From NCBI GenBank assembly GCA_023410535.1, contig JAEYPR010000031.1, positions 62,001-126,000 on the forward strand: DNA of 64,000 nucleotides, given 5' to 3'. Positions within the stretch are counted from its first letter, which is position 1. The number at the start of each line of letters is the position of its first letter. A model generated the notes under the pieces. It made no database searches. It was given only the letters and a program-made list of their open reading frames with translations, and was not told the DNA's origin. The position numbers and the translations under genes are program-made. Of this stretch, positions 38,299 to 47,621 are shown one piece after another. Source of the stretch: Bacillota bacterium (GTDB lineage Bacteria > Bacillota > UBA4882 > UBA8346).

Positions 38299-39487
38299 TT
38301 GTCAAGCTGGAGCAAGTGGAAACATGTTTCTAGGAGCCCTATTAAATTTGGGCTTTTCATTTGAGGAATTACAAACCGAGTTGGCAAAGCTACCGGTTCC
38401 CACGCCGGAGTTGAAGTTGACGACGGTCACCAAGAACGGGATAACTGCAAGTCATTTTGATGTTGAAGTCTTTCATGAACACGCGCACCGTCATTTAAAT
38501 GATATCGTAGCGATTATTGAAGGAGCGGGTTTTGACGCGGCGGTCGCTAAGTCGGCAATTAGTTGTTTTGAGGTTTTGGCAGAGGCGGAAGCAAAAATTC
38601 ACGGAGTGACCAAAGAAGAGATCCATTTTCACGAGGTAGGGGCGGTGGACGCCATCATTGATATCGTTGGAACAAGCCTTGCTTTAAACCGTTTGGGAAT
38701 TGATGAAATACGGGTATCGCCAATTCGGGTGGGATTTGGTACGGTCAAATGCGCTCACGGTCTAATTCCGCTACCGGCTCCAGCCGCGCTGGAATTGTTG
38801 CAAGGGTTCTTTACATACGGTGGTGAGTTGGAGGGAGAATGGACGACTCCAACCGGTGCAGCTATTATTAAGAGTTTTGGAAAACCAGTCCAAGCAATGC
38901 CGGTTCTGAAAGTCAATAAGATTGGTTATGGAGCGGGCACGGCGAACCGGACGATTCCAAACGTGCTGCGACTGGTTGTAGGCGAGACCCAAAGTGAAAC
39001 GGAAGAAAACGCGGTAATGATTGAGACAAATATTGACGATATGAATCCGGAGTTTTTTAGTTCGTTGGGGAATGTATTGTTGGAGGCAGGAGCCAAGGAC
39101 TATTATTATACGCCCATTTATATGAAAAAAGGTCGCTTGGGAACGTTGCTGTCGGTGCTGGTTGGTCCAGAAAAACAATATAAGATTGAGGACATCCTAT
39201 TAACTCAGACATCGACCTTGGGTGTTCGGAAATATTCGGTGCAAAGACGCTGTTTGGAGCGTCGGGAAATGACGGTGGAAGTTGATGATCAACTGATTCG
39301 GGTAAAAGTTGCCTTGCAAAACGGCAAAGTAATAAAATTTGCCCCGGAATATGAAGATTGTCGTAAAGTTGCAGAGATGAAGGGGCTTTCGGTGAAACAG
39401 GTTTATGAGGATGCCTGGTTTCAAGCCAAAATCGTCCTGCAAAGCGATGGAATGCCGGCTATTTCTGAAAAGGGAAGGTGCAATTGA
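38279..39487 (+). CDS. larC: Nickel-pincer cofactor nickel chelatase LarC
   Basis: 402-residue LarC, which inserts nickel into the pincer cofactor using CTP. N-terminal motif YVDCQAGASGNMFLGALL, a His-rich loop FHEHAHRH, HFHEVGAVDAIIDIVG and the C-terminal NIDDMNPE. The gene is one open frame, whereas in Lactobacillus plantarum a frameshift joins larC1 and larC2. larE and a racemase gene are not in the window. The TGATG overlap couples it to the DUF4446 gene. Confidence 0.92.
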   Translation: MKVLYVDCQAGASGNMFLGALLNLGFSFEELQTELAKLPVPTPELKLTTVTKNGITASHFDVEVFHEHAHRHLNDIVAIIEGAGFDAAVAKSAISCFEVLAEAEAKIHGVTKEEIHFHEVGAVDAIIDIVGTSLALNRLGIDEIRVSPIRVGFGTVKCAHGLIPLPAPAALELLQGFFTYGGELEGEWTTPTGAAIIKSFGKPVQAMPVLKVNKIGYGAGTANRTIPNVLRLVVGETQSETEENAVMIETNIDDMNPEFFSSLGNVLLEAGAKDYYYTPIYMKKGRLGTLLSVLVGPEKQYKIEDILLTQTSTLGVRKYSVQRRCLERREMTVEVDDQLIRVKVALQNGKVIKFAPEYEDCRKVAEMKGLSVKQVYEDAWFQAKIVLQSDGMPAISEKGRCN

Positions 39488-39987
39488 TGGAAATCGCGAC
39501 ACTCAATCACTGGATCGCCGATAATAGCTTCCTGATACTTGCTGGAAATCTCCTATTGATATTATTAGTGTTCATTTATGTCATTATCATCAATAAAAAG
39601 TTGAAGAAGTATCGCTATCTTTTTCAGGGGAACGAGAATATTGACCTCAATACGCTACTGCTAAATACGGCGGAAAAGGTTCATGTGGTTCAAAACAGCA
39701 TTCAAAAATTGGAGGAAAGTTTCACTGCCAACCAGGTCTATGAGGCGAAACATTTTCAAAAATGGAATTTGTTGCGGTTCAAAGCGTTTGAGAATACCGG
39801 CGGTGACCAGAGTTTTGCGCTAGCGATATTGGACGAAGCCGGCGACGGGTTTGTTTTGAGCAGTATCTTTGGCCGGGAAGAATCCCGTGTGTATTGTAAG
39901 CCGGTTTTGAAAGGGGTTTCCAGCTATGCTTTGTCAGCCGAAGAAAAAGAAGCGATCCACAAAGCGCTCGGAGAAAGTAAAAAATAG
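39487..39987 (+). CDS. DUF4446 family membrane-anchored protein
   Basis: 166-residue protein with one N-terminal membrane segment (about 13-35), a short helical linker and a C-terminal globular domain (AFENTGGDQSFALAILDEAGDGFVLSSI) characteristic of DUF4446. These proteins often follow parB in Bacillota; their role is unknown. I start at the ATG at 39487, which overlaps the larC stop and has AAGGTG upstream. Confidence 0.8.
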   Translation: MEIATLNHWIADNSFLILAGNLLLILLVFIYVIIINKKLKKYRYLFQGNENIDLNTLLLNTAEKVHVVQNSIQKLEESFTANQVYEAKHFQKWNLLRFKAFENTGGDQSFALAILDEAGDGFVLSSIFGREESRVYCKPVLKGVSSYALSAEEKEAIHKALGESKK

Positions 39988-40099
39988 TATTTTTGAGTGA
40001 AAAAGGTTATTTTGTATCTTTGCAGGAAATCGCTAATGACTTGACGAATAAAAAAAGTTATCGTACACACTCCCATGAAGCAAAACAGGAGGTGTATCT

Positions 40100-41053
40100 A
40101 TGCCAAAGTTTTTAAAGTTGCTCTATTCGCGTTGTAAAAGAGGATTCACCTTTATGGTGGTTCCCAACACTTCAGGACAGATCCGCAGTATTGCCATTCC
40201 GTTTTATGCAATTGTACTTATTCTCGTCGTAATCTCTTTTAATCTCTATATATTTATCGGGTATACAACTCAAATTTGGAAGCTCGATAGTATCAAGAGA
40301 CAGATCTCTGCAAAGAATCGCCAGATTCATTTGTTAAAACGGGAACAGGGTCATGTCAAGCCAACCTTGGATAAAGCCAGAAAAACATTGGAAGAGTTAA
40401 ACCAATTAAAGAAAGAACGGGAACAACTGCTTACGACTTGGCGTAATATTCAACAGAAAAGCGGCCGGAGTGGTGTGCCGGTCAGCCGGGGTGTATTTGT
40501 ACGATCGTATCGTTTCAATATTCAAACAACCGACAGTGCAGGCGAAACAACATTACAAAAGTTAGATGCCTCCATTCATGATTTGGATCTTTATATTAAA
40601 GAAGAGTCTCAAGAACAGGCACGCCTTTTAAAATCATTACAGGATTACGAGTCCAAGCTTGACCACACACCGACATTATGGCCGGTTCAATCAATGGTCA
40701 CGTCATTGTTCGGGAGGCGTTTTCATCCCAAGCTACACTATTATCGGGCGCATACCGGAGTCGATCTCAAGGCTCAGTACGGGTCTAAAGTCAAAGTCGC
40801 CGCAGCGGGAATCGTAAGTTACTCGGGTTGGCGTAGCGGATATGGTTATACGGTAGTGGTCAATCATGGTTACGGTTATGAAACGTTATACGCCCATAAT
40901 TCCAAACTATTAATCCAGGCCGGAGCAAGAGTGAAAAAAGGCCAGATTATTAGCTTGTCGGGTAATTCAGGAACAAGTACCGGTCCACATCTTCATTATG
41001 AGGTCCATATTAATAATGAACCAGTGAATCCAATCATGTTTTTGAAAAAATGA
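40100..41053 (+). CDS. M23-family murein endopeptidase, membrane-anchored
   Basis: 317-residue protein with a cytoplasmic tail, one membrane segment (about 33-55), a coiled coil (about 65-110) and a C-terminal LytM domain. The zinc ligands appear in HTGVDLK and GPHLHYEV. It likely cuts peptide cross-links in peptidoglycan. AGGAGG precedes the ATG. The bactofilin gene follows at once; M23-bactofilin pairs are common, with the bactofilin scaffolding the hydrolase. Confidence 0.92.
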   Translation: MPKFLKLLYSRCKRGFTFMVVPNTSGQIRSIAIPFYAIVLILVVISFNLYIFIGYTTQIWKLDSIKRQISAKNRQIHLLKREQGHVKPTLDKARKTLEELNQLKKEREQLLTTWRNIQQKSGRSGVPVSRGVFVRSYRFNIQTTDSAGETTLQKLDASIHDLDLYIKEESQEQARLLKSLQDYESKLDHTPTLWPVQSMVTSLFGRRFHPKLHYYRAHTGVDLKAQYGSKVKVAAAGIVSYSGWRSGYGYTVVVNHGYGYETLYAHNSKLLIQAGARVKKGQIISLSGNSGTSTGPHLHYEVHINNEPVNPIMFLKK

Positions 41054-41070
41054 GAGAGGGGTGTCCCACC

Positions 41071-41511
41071 ATGTTATCGCGCAAAGAAACAACAGTGAAT
41101 CCGGCAAAAGTTGAAACAATCATTGGAAAGGAATGTCGTTTCAAAGGCAATTTTGAAGCGCCGGGAGGAACCGTACGGATCGATGGTTACTATGAAGGGG
41201 AGTTTAACATCGGAGGCGACCTGATCGTTGGGGAAACCGGTTGTGTGGTTGGTAACATCATTGCCAAGAATATTATTGTGGCCGGAGAAATTAAAGGGAC
41301 TGTGGAAGCCCGCGGTAAATTGGAACTGACTCCGTCGGCCAGAATGACCGGAGATGCTAAAATGGCAGTATTGATTGTTGAAGACGGAGCTTTCCTCCAA
41401 GGAATGTGCGCTCCAATTCCGCGCGGGGACATCAAAGAACGCGGAAAGTCCTTATTGGCGGAGACTGCGGATGAATCTCCCGTTACCTTGGTAAGAGCGA
41501 AAACTCCTTGA
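41071..41511 (+). CDS. Bactofilin (polymer-forming cytoskeletal protein)
   Basis: 146-residue bactofilin with a central beta-helix of short repeats (GGTVRIDGYYEGEF, GGDLIVGETG, GKLELTPSARMTGD) and a flexible C-terminal tail. It polymerises without nucleotide and organises envelope enzymes. The ATG at 41071 has GAGGGGTG upstream; an earlier ATG overlapping the peptidase stop is unsupported. A terminator follows the gene. Confidence 0.92.
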   Translation: MLSRKETTVNPAKVETIIGKECRFKGNFEAPGGTVRIDGYYEGEFNIGGDLIVGETGCVVGNIIAKNIIVAGEIKGTVEARGKLELTPSARMTGDAKMAVLIVEDGAFLQGMCAPIPRGDIKERGKSLLAETADESPVTLVRAKTP

Positions 41512-41526
41512 AAAAGGAGTTTTTTG
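41500..41526 (+). terminator. Terminator after the bactofilin gene
   Basis: AAACTCCTT-GAA-AAGGAGTTT with six T. It overlaps the last codons of the gene. Confidence 0.85.
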
Positions 41527-41597
41527 TTATCAATAACGATTATTTGAGTATCAACCGAATTTTTATATCGCCGTTTGGAGGGGAAACAGGACCCGGT

Positions 41598-41765
41598 TGT
41601 GGATAGTCGGTAGCTAAATATTGCCGCCAAGAAGTTATTTGTGGATAACTGGAAGTGGAATGTGAATAAGTAAAACCGGAATCGGTCTCCAAGGAACTTT
41701 TTTGGGGATAACCGGAACCGGATTGTGGATAAGTGGTTCCCGAATGTGGATAACCGGTTGCAAAA
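41598..41765 (+). repeat. 21-bp-phased DnaA-box array between bactofilin and glnA
   Basis: Eight consecutive 21-nt units with exact phasing, starting at 41598, 41619, 41640, 41661, 41682, 41703, 41724 and 41745. Six begin with a DnaA-box-like 9-mer: TGTGGATAG, TGTGGATAA (three times, perfect), TGTGAATAA and TGGGGATAA. Two units (41619, 41682) have lost it. The spacers often read CCGGAACCGGA-like. All boxes point the same way. The stretch lies about 14 kb from oriC and carries no gene. Confidence 0.8.
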
Positions 41766-41930
41766 TGAGTTTAATAACGATTGATTTGGAGACACAGCAA
41801 AACGAAAAATGGCCATTTAGTGGTGAAATAAATTTCCCGTGTCTCTAAACAAGTAAAAAAGCTGAGCTTTTTTAAAGGCTCAGCTTTTCCATAGTTATTT
41901 TGGAAAGCAGGATGACGCTGAATTGGCAAA

Positions 41931-43253
41931 TTAAAACACTCCGAGATACTGGTCAATCTCCCATTGATGAATTTGACTGCGATAGACTTCCCATTCAATC
42001 ATCTTGGCTTCGAGGTATCGATTCAAAATATGTTCACCCATAGTCTCAATACATAAAGGATCTTTTTCCAACTCTTCCAAGGCTTCATATAATGAACTCG
42101 GCAGATTTGAAATGTTCTCCAGCGCTCGCTCAGCGGGGGTCATCATATAGACATTTTTATGAATCGGTTCTCCAGGGGAAATTTTGTTTTGAATCCCGTC
42201 AATACCGGCTTTAATTAATAAGCTAAATGCCAGATAAGGATTGCAACAGGGATCGGGATTTCGAATTTCGATTCGCGTGCTATCATGACGCGAAGCAGGT
42301 ACCCGAATTAAAGCACTCCGGTTGGAGACAGACCAGGATTGGTAAACCGGGGCTTCGTAACCGGGAATTAAGCGTTTATAGGAATTGACCAAGGGATTGG
42401 TAACCGCTGTAATCGCTTTAATATGTTTTAATATGCCTCCAATAAAGTAAAGCGCGGTTTGACTGAGTTGGTTTTTGGATTGGGGGTCAAAAAAGGCATT
42501 TTTACCGTCTTTAAAAAGGGAAAGATGAATATGCATCCCTGAGCCGTTTACCCCAAACAAAGGCTTGGGCATAAATGTCGCATGAAGATTGCGATGTTGG
42601 GCAATGATCCGGGTAACAAACTTCAGGGTGGTCACGCGGTCGGCGGTGCTCAATGGATCCGAATACTTAAAGTCAATTTCATGTTGACCAGGAGATACTT
42701 CATGATGGGAGGCTTCAATTTCGAATCCCATTTCTTCTAGGGTCAAAACGATTTCCCGGCGGGCGTTTTCGCCTAAATCAACCGGGGAAAGATCAAAATA
42801 ACCCCCTTTATCCTGCGTTATGGTCGAGGGAGTACCGTCGGGATTTGACTTAAACAGGAAAAATTCACATTCCGGGCCAACATTAACAGAATAACCGAGA
42901 TCGGAAACTTCTTTTAGGGTTTTCTGCAAAACATACCGGGGATCGCCTTCAAACGCCTTCAGATCGGGACTGTATATATCACAGATCAGACGGGCGACGG
43001 CGCCGTCCCGGGGGCGCCAGGGGAAGATCGCAAAAGAATCAAGGTCCGGTTTTAAGATCATGTCCGACTCTTCAACCCGGGTGAATCCTTCAATGGATGA
43101 ACCATCGAACATAATCTCATTATTGAGCGCTTTTTCAAGTTGACTGACCGGAATCGCGACGTTCTTTACCACTCCTAAAATGTCGGTGAATTGTAAGCGA
43201 ATAAATCGTACATCCAACTCTTTGCATTTCGCTAATATCTCTTGCTTGTTCAT
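41931..43253 (-). CDS. glnA: Glutamine synthetase, type I-alpha
   Basis: 440-residue GSI that makes glutamine from glutamate, ammonia and ATP. Signatures: [10 protein letters not shown], the metal/glutamate-binding [12 protein letters not shown], and [12 protein letters not shown]. The short length and absence of an adenylylation-site insert fit the alpha type, controlled by feedback inhibition and GlnR. The ATG at 43253 has GAGGGG upstream, lying at the end of the regulator gene. It forms an operon with the MerR-type regulator, as glnRA in Bacillus. Confidence 0.97.
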   Translation of the reverse strand: MNKQEILAKCKELDVRFIRLQFTDILGVVKNVAIPVSQLEKALNNEIMFDGSSIEGFTRVEESDMILKPDLDSFAIFPWRPRDGAVARLICDIYSPDLKAFEGDPRYVLQKTLKEVSDLGYSVNVGPECEFFLFKSNPDGTPSTITQDKGGYFDLSPVDLGENARREIVLTLEEMGFEIEASHHEVSPGQHEIDFKYSDPLSTADRVTTLKFVTRIIAQHRNLHATFMPKPLFGVNGSGMHIHLSLFKDGKNAFFDPQSKNQLSQTALYFIGGILKHIKAITAVTNPLVNSYKRLIPGYEAPVYQSWSVSNRSALIRVPASRHDSTRIEIRNPDPCCNPYLAFSLLIKAGIDGIQNKISPGEPIHKNVYMMTPAERALENISNLPSSLYEALEELEKDPLCIETMGEHILNRYLEAKMIEWEVYRSQIHQWEIDQYLGVF

Positions 43254-43264
43254 CAATGGACCCC

Positions 43265-43651
43265 TCATTTTCTTTTGTGCTGTAACCAGTGAGAAAGTGC
43301 TTCTTGATTATTTACCGGATATAAAGAAGTTAGCTTTTGGGCCGTGGCTCGTTGCGGATTGTAAATCTCGGTGGGGCGCGTTGTTGAAAGGTTGGCCGGT
43401 TCGCTGATTGCTTCGGAGGGTTTTTCTCCGCTTAAAACAGCTTTAATGCCATCCAGATTAAGCCCTTTTTCAAGTAGTGATTTGATTAACAATAATTTTT
43501 CAACGTCGGTTTGAGTATAAAGACGTTGGTTCCCTTTGGAACGGGCGGGCTTAATCAGTTCGTGCGACTCATAGTAGCGGATCTGACGCGCGGTTAAATT
43601 CGTCATATTCATCACAACACTGATTGGAAAGATCGATTCGTTATTTGGCAT
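43265..43651 (-). CDS. glnR: MerR-family regulator, GlnR-like
   Basis: 128-residue MerR-type repressor. The winged helix (about 8-75) shows [20 protein letters not shown]; the C-terminal tail is short. In Bacillus GlnR represses glnRA when feedback-inhibited GlnA is present. AGGTG precedes the ATG at 43651. The promoter at 43684-43712 contains a partial GlnR box. The orthology call rests on family and position. Confidence 0.85.
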   Translation of the reverse strand: MPNNESIFPISVVMNMTNLTARQIRYYESHELIKPARSKGNQRLYTQTDVEKLLLIKSLLEKGLNLDGIKAVLSGEKPSEAISEPANLSTTRPTEIYNPQRATAQKLTSLYPVNNQEALSHWLQHKRK

Positions 43652-43683
43652 AGATATCACCTATCTTAAATTCCGTTGTATTA

Positions 43684-43712
43684 AGTATACGAAAATGTTA
43701 GCCAAATGTCAA
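43684..43712 (-). promoter_or_regulatory. glnRA promoter with partial GlnR box
   Basis: Minus strand: TTGACA (43712-43707), 17-nt spacer, TATACT (43689-43684). Overlapping the -35, TTGACATTTGGCTAACA has one good half (TAACA) of the TGTNA-N7-TNACA operator; the other half is degenerate. Confidence 0.65.
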
Positions 43713-43765
43713 TTATTTCCCATATCCTTACATGGGTTATCGTCAAAAGTTAACAAATTGGCGCT

Positions 43766-44515
43766 TTACGTGGTTGCGAAAATCCAGGAACGACGCTGAT
43801 CACAAATATCCAAGTGGTTTGCTGCCGTTCTCGTGACTGACCCCTGGTAAAAGGAAGAAGCCAGCAGCGGTTCCTCCAATTCGGTTAGAGACGGATAGAC
43901 CACCGGCTTAATAAACATGCATTGTAGGGCGGCGAGAAAGTTTTCTCGCAGGGATAACTGAGAACTCATAATCTTCCGGACATAATTCCGGGTCTCGGCA
44001 ATCTTTGGTATTCTCATTAAGCGGGCTACCCGGGTCGGACCGGCGTTATAAGCTGCCAATACTAATTCTTGACGATAAAAACGTCTGCCTAAGAGTTTTA
44101 GGTAACGGGTACCGGCGGCAATATTTTGTTCAATGTTATACGGATCGCTGACTTTCATCATTGTTAAGACAGCTCCGGTTAATTGCATCAAACCGCGGGC
44201 TTGACAGCGAGAGACTGCTTTCGGCCGGAACGATGACTCGGTTGCGATGACACTGGCCAGCAAGAAGGGATCAAAACCATTCGCTTCGGCGTTTTTAATA
44301 ATATGGAAACTGATTGACTCTTTCTGACTGGTGCTCAGTTTCGGATTATATTCATCAATCATCTTTATGATCATTGTTTTTTGAACGGTTTTCGGATTAT
44401 ATACCGCGATTGGAACAATGGATTCTGCTTCCGGTTGAGCTGCGATGACCGTAAGCGATCCGAAATAGGTCAGTAATACAATGATAAAGATAATCAAGAA
44501 CTTGTAAAGCGACAT
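43766..44515 (-). CDS. Lytic transglycosylase (SLT domain)
   Basis: 249-residue secreted or anchored murein lyase. A signal segment fills residues 1-26. The SLT domain shows the catalytic Glu in ATESSF, ARGLMQLT, and the AAYNAGP motif. It cleaves glycan strands to 1,6-anhydro ends. GGGAGGG lies 9 nt before the ATG. The C-terminal 60 residues lack a recognised domain. Confidence 0.88.
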   Translation of the reverse strand: MSLYKFLIIFIIVLLTYFGSLTVIAAQPEAESIVPIAVYNPKTVQKTMIIKMIDEYNPKLSTSQKESISFHIIKNAEANGFDPFLLASVIATESSFRPKAVSRCQARGLMQLTGAVLTMMKVSDPYNIEQNIAAGTRYLKLLGRRFYRQELVLAAYNAGPTRVARLMRIPKIAETRNYVRKIMSSQLSLRENFLAALQCMFIKPVVYPSLTELEEPLLASSFYQGSVTRTAANHLDICDQRRSWIFATT

Positions 44516-44689
44516 GATACAAGACCCTCCCCAAATAATACATCGTAATACATATCGATTATTGGGAAGTCTTGCAAATAATATACGTGAAAAAATTGTC
44601 GGCCGTGGCTAAGGTTTGTCTAAGCTGGGACTTACTGCAAAAAGTTTTGTGATTCTTGATAAAAAGCTTTCAATATAAGAAAAGTAACG

Positions 44690-44832
44690 TTATCCACAGA
44701 TTAACAGGTTATCCACAGGAAAAGTAAAGCTCAATGTTTATTTTTGATAAAAATGAGAAGTTATCAACAATATCAACATGTTATCCACAGGAAATCCAAG
44801 GTATATCCCCACAATTCACAATGTTATCCACA
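44690..44832 (-). repeat. DnaA-box cluster downstream of gcvPB
   Basis: Four perfect TTATCCACA boxes at 44690, 44709, 44781 and 44824, with near matches TTATCAACA (44761), ATATCAACA (44770) and ATATCCCCA (44803). From 44761 the spacing is about 20-22 bp. The boxes point opposite to those at 41.6 kb, so the two clusters face each other around glnA-glnR and the lytic transglycosylase. Confidence 0.7.
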
Positions 44833-44844
44833 GCCTTGAGACGA

Positions 44845-46287
44845 TTACCAATGCAGCTTCGGAGATCGGGCTGCCCGAGTTTCATCGACTCGCGACACGG
44901 TAGTGGTTTGGGGAGCGGTTCGGAGCAACTCGGGATCGTCGACCGCTTCCTGAAAGATCGCCAAGAGGACTTGGGCGAATTGATCGAGGGTCGCCTTACT
45001 CTCGGTTTCGGTTGGCTCAATCATCAACGCTTCATGCACAATCAGCGGAAAATAAATGGTTGGCGGATGATAGCCAAAATCAATTAAGCGTTTGGCAATG
45101 TCTAAAGCGCGAATCTGATTCGGAAGATTCGCAGCGGCGATAACAAACTCATGCATACAGGTTTGCTCATAGGGAATGTGGTAAACTGTCCGGAGTAGGG
45201 CCCGTAAATAATTGGCGTTAGTGACGGCATCCTGGCTGACTTGCGTCAAGCCGTCCCCGCCCAGCGCTTTGATATAGGCCAACGCTTTTAATAAGACAGT
45301 AAAGTTGCCATGAAAGCCAATGACCCGTCCGATACTGAGCGGGCGGTCCCAGTCCCAACGATAACCGGAAGGTTCGCCAATCAATACAGGATACGGCAGT
45401 AACGGCGCGAGAAAGGATTTGACGCCCACCGGCCCGCCACCGGGTCCGCCACCGCCATGGGGTGTCGCAAAGGTTTTATGGACATTGACATGAATCAGAT
45501 CGAAACCCATGTCGCCAGGACGGGTAATGCCCATAATGGCGTTGAGATTGGCCCCGTCGTAATACAGCAACCCACCTGCCTGGTGAACCAATGTCGCGAT
45601 CGTCGCGATCTCTTTCTCAAACAAACCGACGGTGTTGGGATTGGTAAGCATTAAAGCGGCAACATTTTGGTCGAGCAAACTGGTAAGATGTTCAATATCG
45701 ACTAAGCCGCGTTCATCACAGTTGACAGTAACGGTTTCGAATCCGGCCATCGCTGCGCTGGCCGGGTTGGTTCCATGAGCCGAGCTGGGAACCAAGACCT
45801 TAGTACGATGCGCTCCGTCGTGTTGTTGATGGTACGCCTTGATAATAAACATCGCGGTTAACTCGCCGTGAGCTCCGGCGGCCGGTTGCAGCGTAAACTG
45901 GTCCATTCCGGTAACTTCGCAAAGCGCTTGATTCAGTTCGCCGAGAACTGCCAATGAACCTTGAACCGTCGCAGCGTCCTGCAAGGGATGAATGTGTTGA
46001 AAACCGGCTAAATCGGCAATATCTTCATTAATTTTCGGATTATACTTCATCGTGCAGGAACCCAAGGGATAAAATCCGGAATCCACGCCATGGTTGCGAT
46101 TGGAGAGATTTGTATAATGCCTTACCACTTCGACCTCGGCAACTTCCGGCAGATTAAGCGGGGTTTGCCGGAGTTGGTTCTGGGGCAACGGGAACATTCC
46201 GTCCGCGGGAACTGTGGTTGGCGGCAGTTTCCAGGCGCATTGGCCGGGAGCCGATTTTTCAATGATTAATTGTATCGTATCGTTCAT
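44845..46287 (-). CDS. gcvPB: Glycine dehydrogenase (decarboxylating) subunit 2
   Basis: 480-residue PLP-binding half of split P-protein in the glycine cleavage system. The PLP lysine is in [18 protein letters not shown]. The N-terminus has ENSTMKY-like [10 protein letters not shown]. It overlaps gcvPA by 4 nt. Last gene of the riboswitch-controlled operon. Confidence 0.95.
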   Translation of the reverse strand: MNDTIQLIIEKSAPGQCAWKLPPTTVPADGMFPLPQNQLRQTPLNLPEVAEVEVVRHYTNLSNRNHGVDSGFYPLGSCTMKYNPKINEDIADLAGFQHIHPLQDAATVQGSLAVLGELNQALCEVTGMDQFTLQPAAGAHGELTAMFIIKAYHQQHDGAHRTKVLVPSSAHGTNPASAAMAGFETVTVNCDERGLVDIEHLTSLLDQNVAALMLTNPNTVGLFEKEIATIATLVHQAGGLLYYDGANLNAIMGITRPGDMGFDLIHVNVHKTFATPHGGGGPGGGPVGVKSFLAPLLPYPVLIGEPSGYRWDWDRPLSIGRVIGFHGNFTVLLKALAYIKALGGDGLTQVSQDAVTNANYLRALLRTVYHIPYEQTCMHEFVIAAANLPNQIRALDIAKRLIDFGYHPPTIYFPLIVHEALMIEPTETESKATLDQFAQVLLAIFQEAVDDPELLRTAPQTTTVSRVDETRAARSPKLHW

Positions 46288-47621
46288 CGCAAATCCCTCA
46301 TTTCTGCAACCAGCCGGTCAAGTTGGTTTTGGGTGAAGATCTCAGTCGCACAGATTAACAGGGTGTTTGGACCGGTGTTGGAATAATGCTGGAGATCCAG
46401 ACCGGGAATGATCTTTTTGGCTTGTAATTTTTCGAGATAATAAGCGGCAGGTTTGGGCGTCTGTACTGCAAACTCCATAAAAAATGGCTGTTGAAAGCGT
46501 AAGGGAAACCCGTTGGCTTCGAGTTGCCCGGCCAGGTAATGGGCGTTATCGAAACAACGTTGGGCGACTTGCCGGAAGCCGCAGGGACCAAGCGCCGAAA
46601 GGTAAATTGCCGCCCGTAAAGCGCACCAAGCTTGGTTGGAACAAATATTAGAAGTGGCTTTTTCGCGGCGGATGTGTTGTTCGCGAGCTTGCAGGGTCAG
46701 GACAAATGAGCGTTTACCATGCTGATCGAGGGATTCGCCGACCAAACGTCCGGGAATCCGTCGTATAAAACGTTCCGAGGCGGCCATCATGCCGAGGTAT
46801 GGCCCGCCATAAGCCAGCGGCATTCCCAAGGATTGACCTTCCGCTACCACAATTTGCGCGCCCAACCGGCCGGGTGACTCCAGGACAGCCAGGGGAATCG
46901 GTAACGTATAGGTGATCGGTACCGCCTGGCATTGATTGGCGACGCCGTTTAGTTCCGGAAGATCTTCGATGATTCCGTAAAAGTTGGGACTTTGCACTAC
47001 CACCGCAGCAGTTGCGCTGTTGCAGTGAGCTTGGAGCGTTGCGGCTGAGACCGCTCCGTTGGTACTTGGCACAATGACCAGTTCAAAATCCATATTGCGT
47101 AAGTAAGTTTGAATCACTTGCAGCGCCAACGGGTTCAGGGTATCAAGCACCACAACCTGCTTCCGCCGGGTTTCGCGGATGGCCATGATAATCGCTTCCA
47201 CTAACGCAGTGGGTCCGTCATACAATGAGGCGTTAGCGACCGGTAAACCGAATAGTTCGGCAACATACGACTGGTACTCAAAGATCGCCTGGAGCATACC
47301 CTGGGAGATCTCCGGTTGATATGGCGTATAAGCAGTATAAAATTCCGACCGTTTGGATAGATGGTTGACAACTGACGGGATATAGTGCTGATAAGCGCCA
47401 GCCCCTAAAAAGCATAATTGGGCTCGGTTATTTTGATCAGCCAACATAGTAAATTCTGCGGCCAATTCCATTTCCGATAAACCGTCCGGCAACTGAAGCG
47501 GTCTTGCTAGCCGCACGGTCTCCGGAATATCCTTGATTAGGTCTGTGAACTGGTTGACACCTATTGTAGCGAGCATCGCTGTCCGCTGATCGGGGCTAAG
47601 CGGCAGGTAGGGGTGATTCAT
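46284..47621 (-). CDS. gcvPA: Glycine dehydrogenase (decarboxylating) subunit 1
   Basis: 445-residue first half of split P-protein. Typical segments: [30 protein letters not shown] and [12 protein letters not shown] are present in order. It pairs with gcvPB to decarboxylate glycine and pass aminomethyl to lipoyl-GcvH. 4-nt overlaps with gcvT and gcvPB show tight coupling. gcvH, usually between gcvT and gcvPA, is missing. Confidence 0.95.
   Translation of the reverse strand: MNHPYLPLSPDQRTAMLATIGVNQFTDLIKDIPETVRLARPLQLPDGLSEMELAAEFTMLADQNNRAQLCFLGAGAYQHYIPSVVNHLSKRSEFYTAYTPYQPEISQGMLQAIFEYQSYVAELFGLPVANASLYDGPTALVEAIIMAIRETRRKQVVVLDTLNPLALQVIQTYLRNMDFELVIVPSTNGAVSAATLQAHCNSATAAVVVQSPNFYGIIEDLPELNGVANQCQAVPITYTLPIPLAVLESPGRLGAQIVVAEGQSLGMPLAYGGPYLGMMAASERFIRRIPGRLVGESLDQHGKRSFVLTLQAREQHIRREKATSNICSNQAWCALRAAIYLSALGPCGFRQVAQRCFDNAHYLAGQLEANGFPLRFQQPFFMEFAVQTPKPAAYYLEKLQAKKIIPGLDLQHYSNTGPNTLLICATEIFTQNQLDRLVAEMRDLR

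Noticed and set aside
41598..41765. CRISPR array
   Set aside because: Units are contiguous 21-mers with one variable and one conserved block, far too short for repeat plus spacer, and no cas genes are present.
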